A stretch of 42,492 bases of DNA from Arthrobacter sp. P2b (GTDB taxonomy: Bacteria; Actinomycetota; Actinomycetes; Actinomycetales; Micrococcaceae). The first letter of the stretch is position 1, and the number at the start of each line of letters is the position of its first letter. The notes under the pieces are model-generated. The model was not told where the DNA came from. It was given only the letters and a program-made list of their open reading frames with translations, and did no database searches. Of the stretch, positions 22,976 to 31,226 are shown in pieces. A program made the translations under genes and the position numbers. The stretch spans positions 1 through 42,492 of the forward strand of contig NZ_FVZL01000025.1 of the NCBI RefSeq assembly GCF_900168295.1. The letters run 5' to 3'.

Positions 22976-23146
22976 GATGTCGTCTGGTCCCCTACTTCGA
23001 ATACGGCGCTGGTTGGACCAGCATGAAGGCCGCCCTGCAACCCGGCCATTTTATCAGCCGCCTCTCGTGCAGCCCCGGTCCATATCCCCCTTGCAGGCCA
23101 CAGTTTGACAACGGGGTCCGGCCGGCTGCGGGAGGGTGGTGGCCGG

Positions 23147-24298
23147 TTACGTCAGCCGGTCGCTGCGGGCAGTCCGGTTCCTGCCCAGTGACTTGGCCCT
23201 GTACAGAGCGGCGTCGGCCGAGGCGATGAGCTCCTCCACGTCGGGGGTGCGGGAATCGTAGAGGGAGATCCCGTAACTGGCGGTGGGCATCTCTATCCCG
23301 TCCACCGTGGGGGCCGACGCCAGGCGCCGGCTGATTTCCTCGGCGATCAATTCGGCCCGTTCCGCGCTGGCCCCCGGGACAAGGAGGACGAACTCTTCCC
23401 CGCCGTACCGCCCCACCAGGTCCGTGGACCGGACGGTGGCGGTGCAGGCGTCCGCGAAGGACCGCAGGGCAAAGTCCCCGGCGGCATGCCCGTAGGTATC
23501 GTTGACCACTTTGAAGTGGTCAAGGTCGGCCAGGATCAGCGCCCCGGAGCCCTTGGTGATGTCATGGTCCGTCAGCTGCTCGGCAGCGAGGTCCAGGAAG
23601 GCTTTCCGGTTGAGCAGCCCGGTCAGGTCGTCACGGGACGCCACCACCCGGAGGGCACGGGTCTGCTGTTCGCTGCTCAGGGCGGCCATGCTGAAGGAAA
23701 CCACCACCAGCAGGACCATGGTCACCAGGGTGGTCACCGCGGAACCGAAAACTGTCACGAAGGTGGGCCCGTGCTGGCCTTCCGCCAGGAAAACCAGCCA
23801 GCGGAAGAAGTAAAAGACAGCCAACCCGCCAGCCGCCACCGCCATGGGAACCCTGACGCGTGAATAGCCGGGTTCAAGACGCCACAGCTCCCGCGACGCC
23901 AGGCCGATGGAAAGGGTCATGGCGGCCAGGAACACCGGGCCGCCGGACCACGTGTTGGTGGCCGGGTTGTCCAGGACGGAGGCAATCAGCGTGACCAAGG
24001 GGATGCCCGTAAACGCCCACTTCGGCGGCGGCACCGTTCGCAGCGAGCGGGCGCCTGACCAGACCGCCACGCCGCCGTGCACCAGCAGCACGTTCCCGAG
24101 CGGGTTGGCCCAGATCTGGTGGGGAGTGCCGTCGAGCAGGAAAAATCCTGAGCCGGCCAAGAAAAACACCAGCGCCAGGCACCACCAGCCGCTGTACGGC
24201 GAGCGCGTGACCCGGTAGGCGGAAAAGTAGAAGAGGACAACCAGCACCAGCGCCATCAGGCCGAATGCGATCCGGAGGGTCGCCGTGTCCAGAGCCAT
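23147..24298 (-). CDS. membrane-anchored diguanylate cyclase (GGDEF)
   Basis: 383 residues. The first 200 contain six or seven hydrophobic segments (sensor part of unknown ligand). The GGDEF domain runs from about 215 to 378: DDLTGLLNRKAF, ILADLDHFKVVNDTYGHAAGD, and the active-site GGEEF at 299-303. An RxxD inhibitory site (RSTD, 290-293) lies five residues before it, so product inhibition by cyclic di-GMP is expected. It should make c-di-GMP from two GTP. I start at ATG 24298, which begins the membrane domain; the longer frame from 24442 adds a Cys-rich, non-conserved stretch and overlaps the promoter region of the next gene. Confidence 0.92.
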   Translation of the reverse strand: MALDTATLRIAFGLMALVLVVLFYFSAYRVTRSPYSGWWCLALVFFLAGSGFFLLDGTPHQIWANPLGNVLLVHGGVAVWSGARSLRTVPPPKWAFTGIPLVTLIASVLDNPATNTWSGGPVFLAAMTLSIGLASRELWRLEPGYSRVRVPMAVAAGGLAVFYFFRWLVFLAEGQHGPTFVTVFGSAVTTLVTMVLLVVVSFSMAALSSEQQTRALRVVASRDDLTGLLNRKAFLDLAAEQLTDHDITKGSGALILADLDHFKVVNDTYGHAAGDFALRSFADACTATVRSTDLVGRYGGEEFVLLVPGASAERAELIAEEISRRLASAPTVDGIEMPTASYGISLYDSRTPDVEELIASADAALYRAKSLGRNRTARSDRLT

Positions 24299-24420
24299 GT
24301 TTCCGAAGTCCCCCAAACGCCCGAAATGCTGCCTGCCCCCCAGTATCGCACCGCACTCCCCCAGGCAGCAGCAGAACCCGCACCATGAGAAATACGCGAC
24401 GGACCACCTAGGGTGGTTCA

Positions 24421-24437
24421 TAAGCATGCGTACCATC
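24421..24437. promoter_or_regulatory. TAAGCATGC-type element upstream of the zinc-ribbon gene
   Basis: TAAGCATGCGTACCATC is identical in 15 of 17 positions to TAAGCATGCTTAGCATC at 41159-41175. It lies 28 bp before ATG 24466. A separate inverted repeat, ACCACC-TAG-GGTGGT, is at 24403-24417. Confidence 0.5.
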
Positions 24438-24465
24438 AGCATACGGACTACCCGAAAGGCCGGCC

Positions 24466-24702
24466 ATGTTCCTTCTCTTTGGCTTCAAGACGGTACAGAA
24501 AGCACTTCAGGGCAAGGCAGCGAGCTGCCAGTACTGCCGCTCGTTCGTCCACCACCACCTTGAAGAGCGGGCCACCAAGTTCACCCTGTTCTTCATTCCG
24601 GTGCTCACCACGTCCCGGAAGTACCTCATCACCTGCAGCAACTGCGGGTACGTCTCATCCATTTCCGCCCGCCAGAAGAGGGCACTGGAGCTGCAGGGCT
24701 GA
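24466..24702 (+). CDS. zinc-ribbon domain protein
   Basis: 78 residues. Two CxxC knuckles, CQYC (residues 21-24) and CSNC (57-60), are separated by HHHLEERATKFTLFFIPVL and make a zinc ribbon; the LFFIPVLTTSRKYLITCSNC arrangement resembles small zinc-ribbon proteins next to membrane proteins in actinomycetes. The start MFLLFGFKTVQKAL suggests an N-terminal amphipathic helix. GAAAGG 6-7 bp before the ATG is the ribosome-binding site. Function unknown. Confidence 0.87.
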   Translation: MFLLFGFKTVQKALQGKAASCQYCRSFVHHHLEERATKFTLFFIPVLTTSRKYLITCSNCGYVSSISARQKRALELQG

Positions 24703-24733
24703 CAACCGCGCGCACTGGATCCGGCTTTTCTTC

Positions 24734-24752
24734 CCGGGGGTCTGGCCCCCGG
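24734..24752 (+). terminator. short hairpin after the zinc-ribbon gene
   Basis: CCGGGGG and CCCCCGG form a perfect 7-bp stem with a 5-nt loop, 31 bp after the stop codon. No U-tract follows, so termination is only possible. Confidence 0.35.
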
Positions 24753-24835
24753 CGGAGGCCGCGGCTAGAGTAGGTCCCGTCCCCCTGCCGTGGCTTGGCA
24801 GAGTACGGGACCCCGAGGGAATGGAGGTGGTTTTG

Positions 24836-24916
24836 ATGACTGCGATTGCCGCGCGCCGCGAGCGCCCTGCACCCATCAACCAGACCATTTCCCTCGACTG
24901 CACCGGCCCCGCCTGA
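24836..24916 (+). CDS. 26-residue upstream reading frame (leader-peptide candidate)
   Basis: ATG 24836 is preceded by GGAGGTG (24823-24829), a 7-base perfect match to the 16S 3' end with a 6-bp spacer, far stronger than most genes in the window. The peptide begins MTAIAARRERPAPINQ and continues TISLDCTGPA. TAGAGT at 24766-24771 could be its -10 box. It ends 78 bp before rsgA, so it may be a regulatory uORF for rsgA or a free-standing small protein. The frame is too short for family recognition. Confidence 0.5.
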   Translation: MTAIAARRERPAPINQTISLDCTGPA

Positions 24917-24994
24917 CAATTTCCCGGCGGCGTTCCTCAGCCTGGTTCCGCCAGAGCTTCCTGGTGCATCGGGGACCTTCCCGAGGTAACCACA

Positions 24995-26155
24995 GTGAAT
25001 ACTTCTTCAGGCAACGCCCTGGACAGCACCACAACCAACAATCCTTTACGCACTGAAGGACCGTCCGGCTACGGGTACACAGCCGCGGTGGCCCACCATT
25101 TTGATGCCCACCCCATGCCGGAAGCGAGCGGCCGGGGGCGCGTGGTCCGGGTAGACCGGAACCTGCTGCTGGTGGCCGTGGACGGCGAACTCCTGCACCT
25201 GCCCTACCCGCTGACCGGCGAGGCTGCCGTGACCGGCGACTGGGTGTGGATCGGGCCCAACCGCGCCGGGGAGCGCCAGGTCCTGGGCGTCCTGCCCCGC
25301 CGGTCTGAGCTCAGCCGCAAGCGGGCGTTTGAGGACTCCTCCGCCGCGCAAGTACTGGCCGCCAACATGGACATGGTGGGCGTGGTGGTGCCGGTGGACC
25401 GGCCGCTCACGCACAACCGGCTGGAGCGGACCCTCGTTGCCGCGTGGGACTCCGGCGCCACTCCCCTGGTGATCATCACCAAGGCGGACCTCGCCGAGGT
25501 GGCGGACGACGTCGTCGGGAAAGTCATCCTGCAGGCCGCGGGCGTGGAGGTGGTCACCACCTCGGCGGAAAGCGGCGACGGCATCGACGAACTGCTGGGC
25601 CACATCCCGCCCGGCGGGACCATCGTGCTCCTGGGCCCTTCGGGGGCGGGCAAGTCGACACTCATCAACGCGATGGTGGGGCACGAGGTCCAGCACACGG
25701 GTGCGGTGCGCTCCGGTGACTTCAAGGGCAAGCACACCACCACGTCCCGGGAACTGGTGCCGCTGCCCAACGGCACGGTCCTCATGGACACCCCGGGGGT
25801 GCGGGGCTTCGGGCTGTTCGACGCCGAGGACGGCCTGGGCGAGATGTTCGCGGATGTGGAGGACCTGGCCGCGAACTGCCGGTTCGCGGACTGCTCCCAC
25901 CAGGGCGAACCGGGCTGCGCAGTCCGGGACGCCATCGCGGACGGGAGGCTTACCGATCGGCGCTGGCACAGCTACCTCAAGCTGCAACGGGAATTGGCAG
26001 CCCTCGCCCGGCGGAGCGATGTGGCAGCCCAGCGCGCCTACCAGCGGGAGTGGCACCAGAAGGTGGTGGCGGCCGGGAAGTCGCAGCGCTGGGCCGAGCG
26101 CGGCATGGCCGAACGGCAGGAACGCTCCGGCGGCAAGGACCGGAAACGGCGCTGA
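24995..26155 (+). CDS. rsgA: ribosome small subunit-dependent GTPase A
   Basis: 386 residues. A circularly permuted GTPase: OB-fold part (about 45-105), then TKAD (G4, 162-165), TSAESGDGID (G5), P-loop GPSGAGKST (214-222), and DTPG (G3, 265-268). The C-terminal zinc site is C295-x4-C300-x-H302-x5-C308. RsgA helps late 30S maturation at the decoding centre. GTG 24995 has GAGGT 9 bp upstream. The C-terminal tail is long and basic. A strongly translated uORF precedes it and a strong bidirectional terminator follows it. Confidence 0.95.
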   Translation: MNTSSGNALDSTTTNNPLRTEGPSGYGYTAAVAHHFDAHPMPEASGRGRVVRVDRNLLLVAVDGELLHLPYPLTGEAAVTGDWVWIGPNRAGERQVLGVLPRRSELSRKRAFEDSSAAQVLAANMDMVGVVVPVDRPLTHNRLERTLVAAWDSGATPLVIITKADLAEVADDVVGKVILQAAGVEVVTTSAESGDGIDELLGHIPPGGTIVLLGPSGAGKSTLINAMVGHEVQHTGAVRSGDFKGKHTTTSRELVPLPNGTVLMDTPGVRGFGLFDAEDGLGEMFADVEDLAANCRFADCSHQGEPGCAVRDAIADGRLTDRRWHSYLKLQRELAALARRSDVAAQRAYQREWHQKVVAAGKSQRWAERGMAERQERSGGKDRKRR

Positions 26156-26159
26156 CCGC

Positions 26160-26194
26160 TCCGCGGCGCCCTGCGGACTGCAGGGCGCCGCGGA
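26160..26194. terminator. bidirectional terminator between rsgA and the SnoaL-like gene
   Basis: TCCGCGGCGCCCTGC (26160-26174) pairs perfectly with GCAGGGCGCCGCGGA (26180-26194): 15 bp with a GGACT loop. It is 4 bp after the rsgA stop and 12 bp before the end of the convergent gene. No U-tract. Confidence 0.7.
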
Positions 26195-26206
26195 CTGCGG
26201 TCCCTG

Positions 26207-26587
26207 CTACGCCTTTTCAACCCACTGGGACCGCCATTCAGGCGCCTCGAAGGCCTCACTCCAGTACGCCGTTTCCCTGGCAATGCGGCCGTCGCGAAAT
26301 TCAAAGATGAACACCGTCTCGTACTGCGGTCCGCCGTAATCCAGCAGCGCTTCGGCGATCACCAGGTTTCCACCACTGAGCATCCGCCGCGGCGTGATGG
26401 TGGGCAACTGCGGGAAGGCGTTGTAGATTCCCCTGCGGTTCTCCGCGCCCCGAACAACTTCCCCGGACTGCGGCCAGTGCATCACCGCATCGTCATGGAA
26501 CAGCTCGTCCATGACCTCAACGTGGCGGTTATTGAGGCATGCAATCAGCCGATTGACCACGTTCTCATTGAAGCTTGTTTCTGCCAC
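26207..26587 (-). CDS. SnoaL/NTF2-like small protein
   Basis: 126 residues. Cone-shaped NTF2-like fold pattern: helical VVNRLIACLNNRHVEVMDEL, FHDDAVMHWPQSGEVVRGAE (the usual HDD..VRG motif), and the last strands ETVFIFEFRDGRIARETAYW. Members bind small hydrophobic ligands or act as isomerases or hydrolases; the substrate is unknown here. It lies 95 bp downstream of metS on the same strand and may belong to that transcript, but the gap is long. Convergent with rsgA. Confidence 0.85.
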   Translation of the reverse strand: MAETSFNENVVNRLIACLNNRHVEVMDELFHDDAVMHWPQSGEVVRGAENRRGIYNAFPQLPTITPRRMLSGGNLVIAEALLDYGGPQYETVFIFEFRDGRIARETAYWSEAFEAPEWRSQWVEKA

Positions 26588-26682
26588 GGCCTGGACCTGA
26601 TTCCTGGAGGATTTTCAACTGATGCGTTGCATTGTCCTCTTCACGCCTGCCCTGCACCACGGGCCATGTCCGCCAGGGTGGT

Positions 26683-26820
26683 CTAAAGTTCCCGTGCCGG
26701 CTCTTCCGGCAGGGCACCCTCGTCCTCCGGGTGCCGCTTCAGGTTGAGCAGCGCCAGTGCGAGCCCGCCCCAGACGGTCACGATCGCAATGATCATCATG
26801 GTGATGGCGATGGGTGTCAC
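26683..26820 (-). CDS. metS: methionine/alanine importer small subunit
   Basis: 45 residues. It has one transmembrane helix (ITMMIIAIVTVWGGLALALL) and a short acidic tail (HPEDEGALPEEP), as in MetS partner proteins of NSS-family importers. GTG 26820 overlaps the metP stop (GTGA at 26820-26817), so the two are translationally coupled. MetS is known to be needed for function of MetP in corynebacteria, where the pair imports methionine and alanine. Confidence 0.85.
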   Translation of the reverse strand: MTPIAITMMIIAIVTVWGGLALALLNLKRHPEDEGALPEEPAREL

Positions 26821-28391
26821 AGCGCTGCCTCCTTTGCGTCTTCCTCCACCAGGGCGTCATACTCGGGATCGTCATGCGCCTTGGACCTGCGGCTCCAGGG
26901 GATGAAGGTCAGCACCAGCGCCACCAGCACAAGCGCCCCGGACATACCCCAGCCAAACACGCCCACAAACCACTCCGGATACCCCTCGTAGGTGGTGGAG
27001 ATCTTGCTGATGAACTCGTTAGCCACCATGTAGATCAACGCCAGGGGCACAACAGCTGCCACCAGCACCATCCACGTCCCGCGCATCTTGACAGTGGAGA
27101 TCCGGTTCAGGTGGGCGGACAGCAGCGGGAGCTTGCGCAGGAACCAGGCAAGCACCACTACTGTGACCAAGGCGCCGAGGGTGATCCCGAAGCTGTTGAC
27201 GAACGCGTCGGAGGTGTCCAGCAGGTACAGGCCGGTCGAGGTCGGAAAGAATGCCAGCGAAACGGCGGCCACCAGGATGCTGACCACCAGGGAGGCCTTG
27301 ACCCGGCCCCAGCCGAGCTTGTCCTGCACGGCGGCCACGATGACTTCGAGCACGGAAATCAGGGACGTGATTCCCGCGAAGACCAGTGATCCGAAGAACA
27401 GCACGCCCATGACCGCTCCAAAGGGCGCCTGCGACACGATAGTGGGGAAGGCGACGAAGGCCAGGCCGATTCCCTGGGTGACCACGTCGTTCACTCCGGT
27501 CCCCGCCGCCTGGGCCATAAAACCAAGGGCGGCAAAGACACCGATGCCTGCCAGGATCTCGAATCCGGAATTGGAGAACGCAACCACCATTCCTGAGCCG
27601 GTGAGGTCCGTCCTGCGCTTCAGGTAGGACGAATAGGTGACCATGATCCCGTAGCCCACTGAGAGCGAGAAGAAGATGTGCCCGTAGGCTGCTGCCCACA
27701 CTCCCGGGTCGGCGAGCGCGGACCAGTCGGGAGTGAAGAAAGCGTTGAGGCCTTCGGCTGCCCCTGGAAGAAACAGCGCCTGGATCACCAGGAGGACGAA
27801 CATCACCACCAGCAGCGGCAGCAGGACGGCGTTTGCACGGGAAATGCCCTTGCGGATCCCGGCAACCATGATGAGGATGACCGCCGCCCAGATCAGCAGC
27901 AGCGGAAAGAACACTGACGGGACGAACTCGAATCCGAGGCCCGGCGCCTCGGCGACTGCCAGGAAGTTGCCGAAGAAGAAGCCTTCGGCGTCATCACCCC
28001 AAGCCTCCGTGAAAGAAAAGATGGTGTACATCAGTGCCCACGCGATGATCACCGCGTAGTACGCCGCGATCACGAAACAGACCAGCACCTGCCACCAGCC
28101 CAGCGGCTCCGCCGCACGGTGTAGCCGCCGGTAGGCCAGCGGGGCGGAACCGCGGAATTTGTGCCCAACGGCGTAGTCCAGGAAGAGCAGCGGAATGCCG
28201 GCAGACAACAGCGCCACCAGGTAGGGGATCAGGAACGCGCCGCCGCCGTTGTCGTAGGCAATGTACGGGAAGCGCCAGATGTTGCCGAGGCCCACGGCGG
28301 AACCGATAGCGGACAGGATGAAGAGCCGGCGGGAGGAGAAGGTTTCGCGTTTGACCGGTGTGTCCGGGCTGGCCGGGGAGGAAGTGCTCAT
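26817..28391 (-). CDS. metP: NSS-family sodium-dependent amino acid transporter, MetP type
   Basis: 524 residues, 12 membrane helices of the LeuT fold. The TM1 sodium/substrate motif reads AIGSAVGLGNIWRFPYIAYD (about 28-47), with the unwound GLGNIWRFPY; TM6 contains FFSLSVGYGIMVTYSSYLKR. The C-terminal tail is acidic. The MetS-like protein follows with a 4-bp overlap. GAGAGAG lies just upstream of the ATG. Methionine/alanine specificity is inferred from the MetS partner. Confidence 0.93.
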   Translation of the reverse strand: MSTSSPASPDTPVKRETFSSRRLFILSAIGSAVGLGNIWRFPYIAYDNGGGAFLIPYLVALLSAGIPLLFLDYAVGHKFRGSAPLAYRRLHRAAEPLGWWQVLVCFVIAAYYAVIIAWALMYTIFSFTEAWGDDAEGFFFGNFLAVAEAPGLGFEFVPSVFFPLLLIWAAVILIMVAGIRKGISRANAVLLPLLVVMFVLLVIQALFLPGAAEGLNAFFTPDWSALADPGVWAAAYGHIFFSLSVGYGIMVTYSSYLKRRTDLTGSGMVVAFSNSGFEILAGIGVFAALGFMAQAAGTGVNDVVTQGIGLAFVAFPTIVSQAPFGAVMGVLFFGSLVFAGITSLISVLEVIVAAVQDKLGWGRVKASLVVSILVAAVSLAFFPTSTGLYLLDTSDAFVNSFGITLGALVTVVVLAWFLRKLPLLSAHLNRISTVKMRGTWMVLVAAVVPLALIYMVANEFISKISTTYEGYPEWFVGVFGWGMSGALVLVALVLTFIPWSRRSKAHDDPEYDALVEEDAKEAAL

Positions 28392-28529
28392 GCGGTGCTC
28401 TCTCAGCTGGCGTTGGAGGTGAGTTCACGGACTACTTCCGGACTTTACTGCTGCCCGCCACCTCGCGGAACCCCTGCTTTGCCGCAGTCCGGATTCGATG
28501 GACCGTGGGCGGCCTTGGGCCGGCCGGAG

Positions 28530-28535
28530 TAGGGT
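28530..28535 (+). promoter_or_regulatory. -10 box for a probably leaderless gene
   Basis: TAGGGT ends 6 bp before ATG 28542 and no Shine-Dalgarno is visible. Confidence 0.4.
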
Positions 28536-28541
28536 TCCGTC

Positions 28542-29252
28542 ATGGACATCATCCTGGTTCCCGGCTTCTGGTTGGACGCTTCCTCCTGGGAGGAGGTGAC
28601 GCCGGCGCTCGAGGCCGCAGGACACCGCACGCATCCCCTGACTCTGCCGGGGCTTGAAAGCGTGGACGCCGACCGTGCCGGGATCGGCCTTCACCAGCAC
28701 GTTGTTGCCGTCACGGCTGCGGTGGACGCCATCGAGGGAAAGGTGGTCCTGGTGGGACACTCGGGCGGCGGCGCCATCATCCACGCCGTGGTGGACGCCC
28801 GGCCAAACAAGGTGGAACGGGCCATCTACGTGGACAGCGGCCCCCTTGGCGAGGGCGGGGTCATCAATGATGAACTGCCGGCCGACGGGGACGACGTCCC
28901 GCTGCCGTCGTGGGAAGGGTTCGAGGACGCCGACCTGGTGGACCTCGATGACCGGCTCCGCGACGCATTCCGGGCGCGTGCCATTCCGCAGCCCAAAGGC
29001 GTTGCCTACGACCAGCAGCACCTCCACGACGAACGCCGCTACGAGGTGCCGGTCACCATCATCGCGTGCGAGTTCCCCTCCGCCATGCTTCAGGAATGGA
29101 TCGCGGCCGGCCACCCGTTTGTTGCCGAACTGGCCCGCGTCCGCGATGTGGAATACGTGGACCTGCCAACCGGCCACTGGCCCCAGTTCACCAAGCCTTC
29201 GGAACTGGCCCGGGCCATCCTGGCGGCGGTGGAGCGGACAACGGCCAGCTAG
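28542..29252 (+). CDS. alpha/beta hydrolase
   Basis: 236 residues, typical size for a small alpha/beta hydrolase. MDIILVPGFWLDASSW is the first strand and oxyanion loop, the nucleophile Ser is in VGHSGGGAIIH (about residue 74), and the catalytic His is in LPTGHWPQFTKPSELA near the C-terminus. An acidic residue in the VTIIACEFPS region may complete the triad. No secretion signal. It lies 30 bp upstream of a TetR gene on the same strand and may be co-transcribed with it. Substrate unknown; esterases and hydroxynitrile-lyase-like hydrolases share this pattern. Confidence 0.9.
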   Translation: MDIILVPGFWLDASSWEEVTPALEAAGHRTHPLTLPGLESVDADRAGIGLHQHVVAVTAAVDAIEGKVVLVGHSGGGAIIHAVVDARPNKVERAIYVDSGPLGEGGVINDELPADGDDVPLPSWEGFEDADLVDLDDRLRDAFRARAIPQPKGVAYDQQHLHDERRYEVPVTIIACEFPSAMLQEWIAAGHPFVAELARVRDVEYVDLPTGHWPQFTKPSELARAILAAVERTTAS

Positions 29253-29282
29253 ATTGAACGGACCACCTGCCGAGGAGTCCAT

Positions 29283-29897
29283 ATGCCGCGCCCCCGATCC
29301 CCGCTCCTTTCCGTCGACGCCATCGTTGGCGCCGCCCTCTCCCTGGTGGACGCCACCGGCGACTTCAGCTTTCCCAAAGTGGCAAGGGAACTCGGGGTCA
29401 GCCAGGCGTCCCTGTACAACTACATCGACAACCGCGAACACATCATCGAGCTGATGCGGGGACGCGTTTTTTCCGCCCGGGACCCCCTCGATACCCAGTA
29501 CCTGCCCTGGGACGAGGCGCTCCGGATCCTCGCCCACAAATACCGCGACTGCCTGGTGGACCACCCCCGGCTGGTGCCGCTGCTCGTGACCCAGACCGTG
29601 CAGGACCTCGGTGTAATGCGCATCTACGAGGACATGGCCATCGTCCTGGGCAAGGCCGGCCTGGCAACCCCTGCGATCGTCCCCGCCATCACCGCGCTGG
29701 ACTACCTGGTCCTTGGTTCGGCGCTGGAACTCACTGCCCCGGACGTCGTCTGGTCTCCCCCGCCGGGGCAGTTCCCGGCACTGTCCGGGGCCATTGCCGA
29801 CCTCGGGTCCCCGGCGGAACGTTCGGACACCGCGTTTTCCTTCGGACTCGAGACACTGCTGGCCGGGATTAGGGCGGTCACAAAAGCAAGTTTCTGA
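29283..29897 (+). CDS. TetR family transcriptional regulator
   Basis: 204 residues. The helix-turn-helix (FSFPKVARELGVSQASLYNY, residues 28-47) is followed by IDNREHIIELM and a helical TetR C-terminal ligand-binding domain (WDEALRILAHKYRDCLVDHP). GAGGAG upstream gives the ribosome-binding site. Palindromes overlapping its own stop codon and the promoter of the next gene suggest that it represses the MFS/amidohydrolase operon downstream. The effector is probably a substrate of that operon. Confidence 0.92.
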   Translation: MPRPRSPLLSVDAIVGAALSLVDATGDFSFPKVARELGVSQASLYNYIDNREHIIELMRGRVFSARDPLDTQYLPWDEALRILAHKYRDCLVDHPRLVPLLVTQTVQDLGVMRIYEDMAIVLGKAGLATPAIVPAITALDYLVLGSALELTAPDVVWSPPPGQFPALSGAIADLGSPAERSDTAFSFGLETLLAGIRAVTKASF

Positions 29898-29907
29898 AAG
29901 GCTTTCA
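29895..29907. promoter_or_regulatory. TetR-type operator candidate 1
   Basis: TGAAAG-G-CTTTCA is a perfect 13-bp palindrome that starts with the TetR stop codon. It matches the site at 29949-29961 in 10 of 13 positions. Confidence 0.45.
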
Positions 29908-29916
29908 CAAAAACCC

Positions 29917-29945
29917 TTGTGCTGGCGGCCAGGCATCTTCATAAT
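29917..29945 (+). promoter_or_regulatory. promoter of the MFS/amidohydrolase operon
   Basis: TTGTGC (29917-29922), a 17-bp spacer and CATAAT (29940-29945). The -10 matches 5 of 6 consensus bases. The palindromes start within 2 bp of the -10. Confidence 0.5.
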
Positions 29946-29946
29946 A

Positions 29947-29978
29947 AATGAAGGCCATTCATTTTGTGACGGCCTTCA
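29947..29978. promoter_or_regulatory. TetR-type operator candidates 2, overlapping palindromes
   Basis: AATGAA-GGCCA-TTCATT (29947-29963) is a 17-bp palindrome. The arms TGAAGGCC (29949-29956) and GGCCTTCA (29971-29978) form a second, wider inverted repeat that shares its left half. They lie at the expected transcription start, a repressor position. Confidence 0.55.
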
Positions 29979-30002
29979 CTCCATCCCAGCAAGGAGAAGC
30001 CC

Positions 30003-31226
30003 ATGTCCCCGGACGATAACCACACAGGGCGCGTTCCCCTCACCGCCACCAGGGCGGTTTCCGTATTCGGCATCAGTGTTGTTGGCTTCATGACCGCCAA
30101 CCTGGTGCCCGTCATGATCGTCGCCCTGACCGGAGAACTAGGCTTTTCCGATACAGAGGCGGGCACGCTGATGACCGGCTCGCTGCTCGCCTGCGCCGTC
30201 GCCTGCCTGCTCACCTCCAAGTGGGCTGCCGCGAACGGGCGGTACACCGTGGCCCGCGCCGGACTCGTCCTGACGGCGGCAGGCTTCGGCGCTGTCGCGT
30301 TCATCCCGTCCGTACCCGTCGTCGTCGCTGGCGTCCTGATTGGCGGCCTTGGAGCGGGCGGCGCTGTTTCGGCAGGCGGCGCCGCGCTCGGCGCCCTCCG
30401 CAACCCTGACCGCGCTTCCGGCATCAGCGGCTTTGCCAACCGCGCCATCGTTTCGGTGGTCCTGTTCATCATTCCCGCGCTGGGCGCAGGCATGGGCAGC
30501 GCCTTCGGCCTGCTCGCGGGCCTCGCCCTGGCCGCCCTCTTCACCACCGCCTGGCTCCCGGACCGTCCCGTCAGTTCCGACGCCGCGCCGCTGGCAGCCT
30601 CCGCACCGGCCAAAAATTCAAAGCCCACCACCCTGGTGGGCATCGGCCTGCTGGCCTGCTTCGCCCTCTGGGCACTCAGCGAGGACTCCCTGTGGGCCGT
30701 TGCGGCCACCATGGGAGCCGACCAGGCGCAGCTCGACGAGACCGGCATGGGCCTGGTCCTGAGCCTCTCCACCCTGGGCGGACTGCTCGCCTCCGGGCTG
30801 GTGGGACTCGCCGGGCGCAGGCTCGGACGGACCGCACCGCTGGCCGTGGCACTCATTGCCGGAGCCGCACTCAAGATGCTTTCCGGAACCGTGACGGAGC
30901 CCAACCTGTACATCGCAGTCATCATCGCCTGGAACACCATCTACATCCTGGCCTTCATCTATATCGTGGCAACCGCCGCCGCCCTGGACGCCTCCGGCCG
31001 CTGGTCCGCGCCGGTGCTCGGCGTCTACCTGATCGGATCCTCCTTCGCGCCATTCTTCGGAACCTTCGTTTCCACTGCCGCAGGGTACGACGTCCTCGGC
31101 TATGTCCTGGCCGGGATGACCCTGGTCCTGATGGTTCCTCTGCTCCTCATCTCCCGGATCTCCGTCCGGACCGAAGAAGCCGCCGCCGCGCCGCCGTCGG
31201 ACATCAACAAAGCAGCCATCGCCTGA
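30003..31226 (+). CDS. MFS transporter
   Basis: 407 residues, 12 hydrophobic segments in two halves joined by a hydrophilic loop (about 182-203). Early FGISVVGFMTANLVPVMIVA, SDTEAGTLMTGSLLACAVAC, and a second half starting at GIGLLACFALWALSEDSLWA are consistent with a major facilitator. It is the first gene after a promoter covered by TetR palindromes, with AAGGAG 6-7 bp before the ATG. The stop overlaps the amidohydrolase start (TGATG). It probably imports the compound degraded by the three following enzymes; efflux is possible. Confidence 0.9.
   Translation: MSPDDNHTGRVPLTATRAVSVFGISVVGFMTANLVPVMIVALTGELGFSDTEAGTLMTGSLLACAVACLLTSKWAAANGRYTVARAGLVLTAAGFGAVAFIPSVPVVVAGVLIGGLGAGGAVSAGGAALGALRNPDRASGISGFANRAIVSVVLFIIPALGAGMGSAFGLLAGLALAALFTTAWLPDRPVSSDAAPLAASAPAKNSKPTTLVGIGLLACFALWALSEDSLWAVAATMGADQAQLDETGMGLVLSLSTLGGLLASGLVGLAGRRLGRTAPLAVALIAGAALKMLSGTVTEPNLYIAVIIAWNTIYILAFIYIVATAAALDASGRWSAPVLGVYLIGSSFAPFFGTFVSTAAGYDVLGYVLAGMTLVLMVPLLLISRISVRTEEAAAAPPSDINKAAIA

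Noticed and set aside
24629..24919. 96-codon minus-strand frame opposite the rsgA leader region
   Set aside because: It contradicts the strong Shine-Dalgarno and short frame on the plus strand and has no recognisable features.
28425..29942. 505-codon minus-strand reading frame
   Set aside because: It lies opposite the alpha/beta hydrolase and the TetR gene, both with clear family motifs; no ribosome-binding site or domain.
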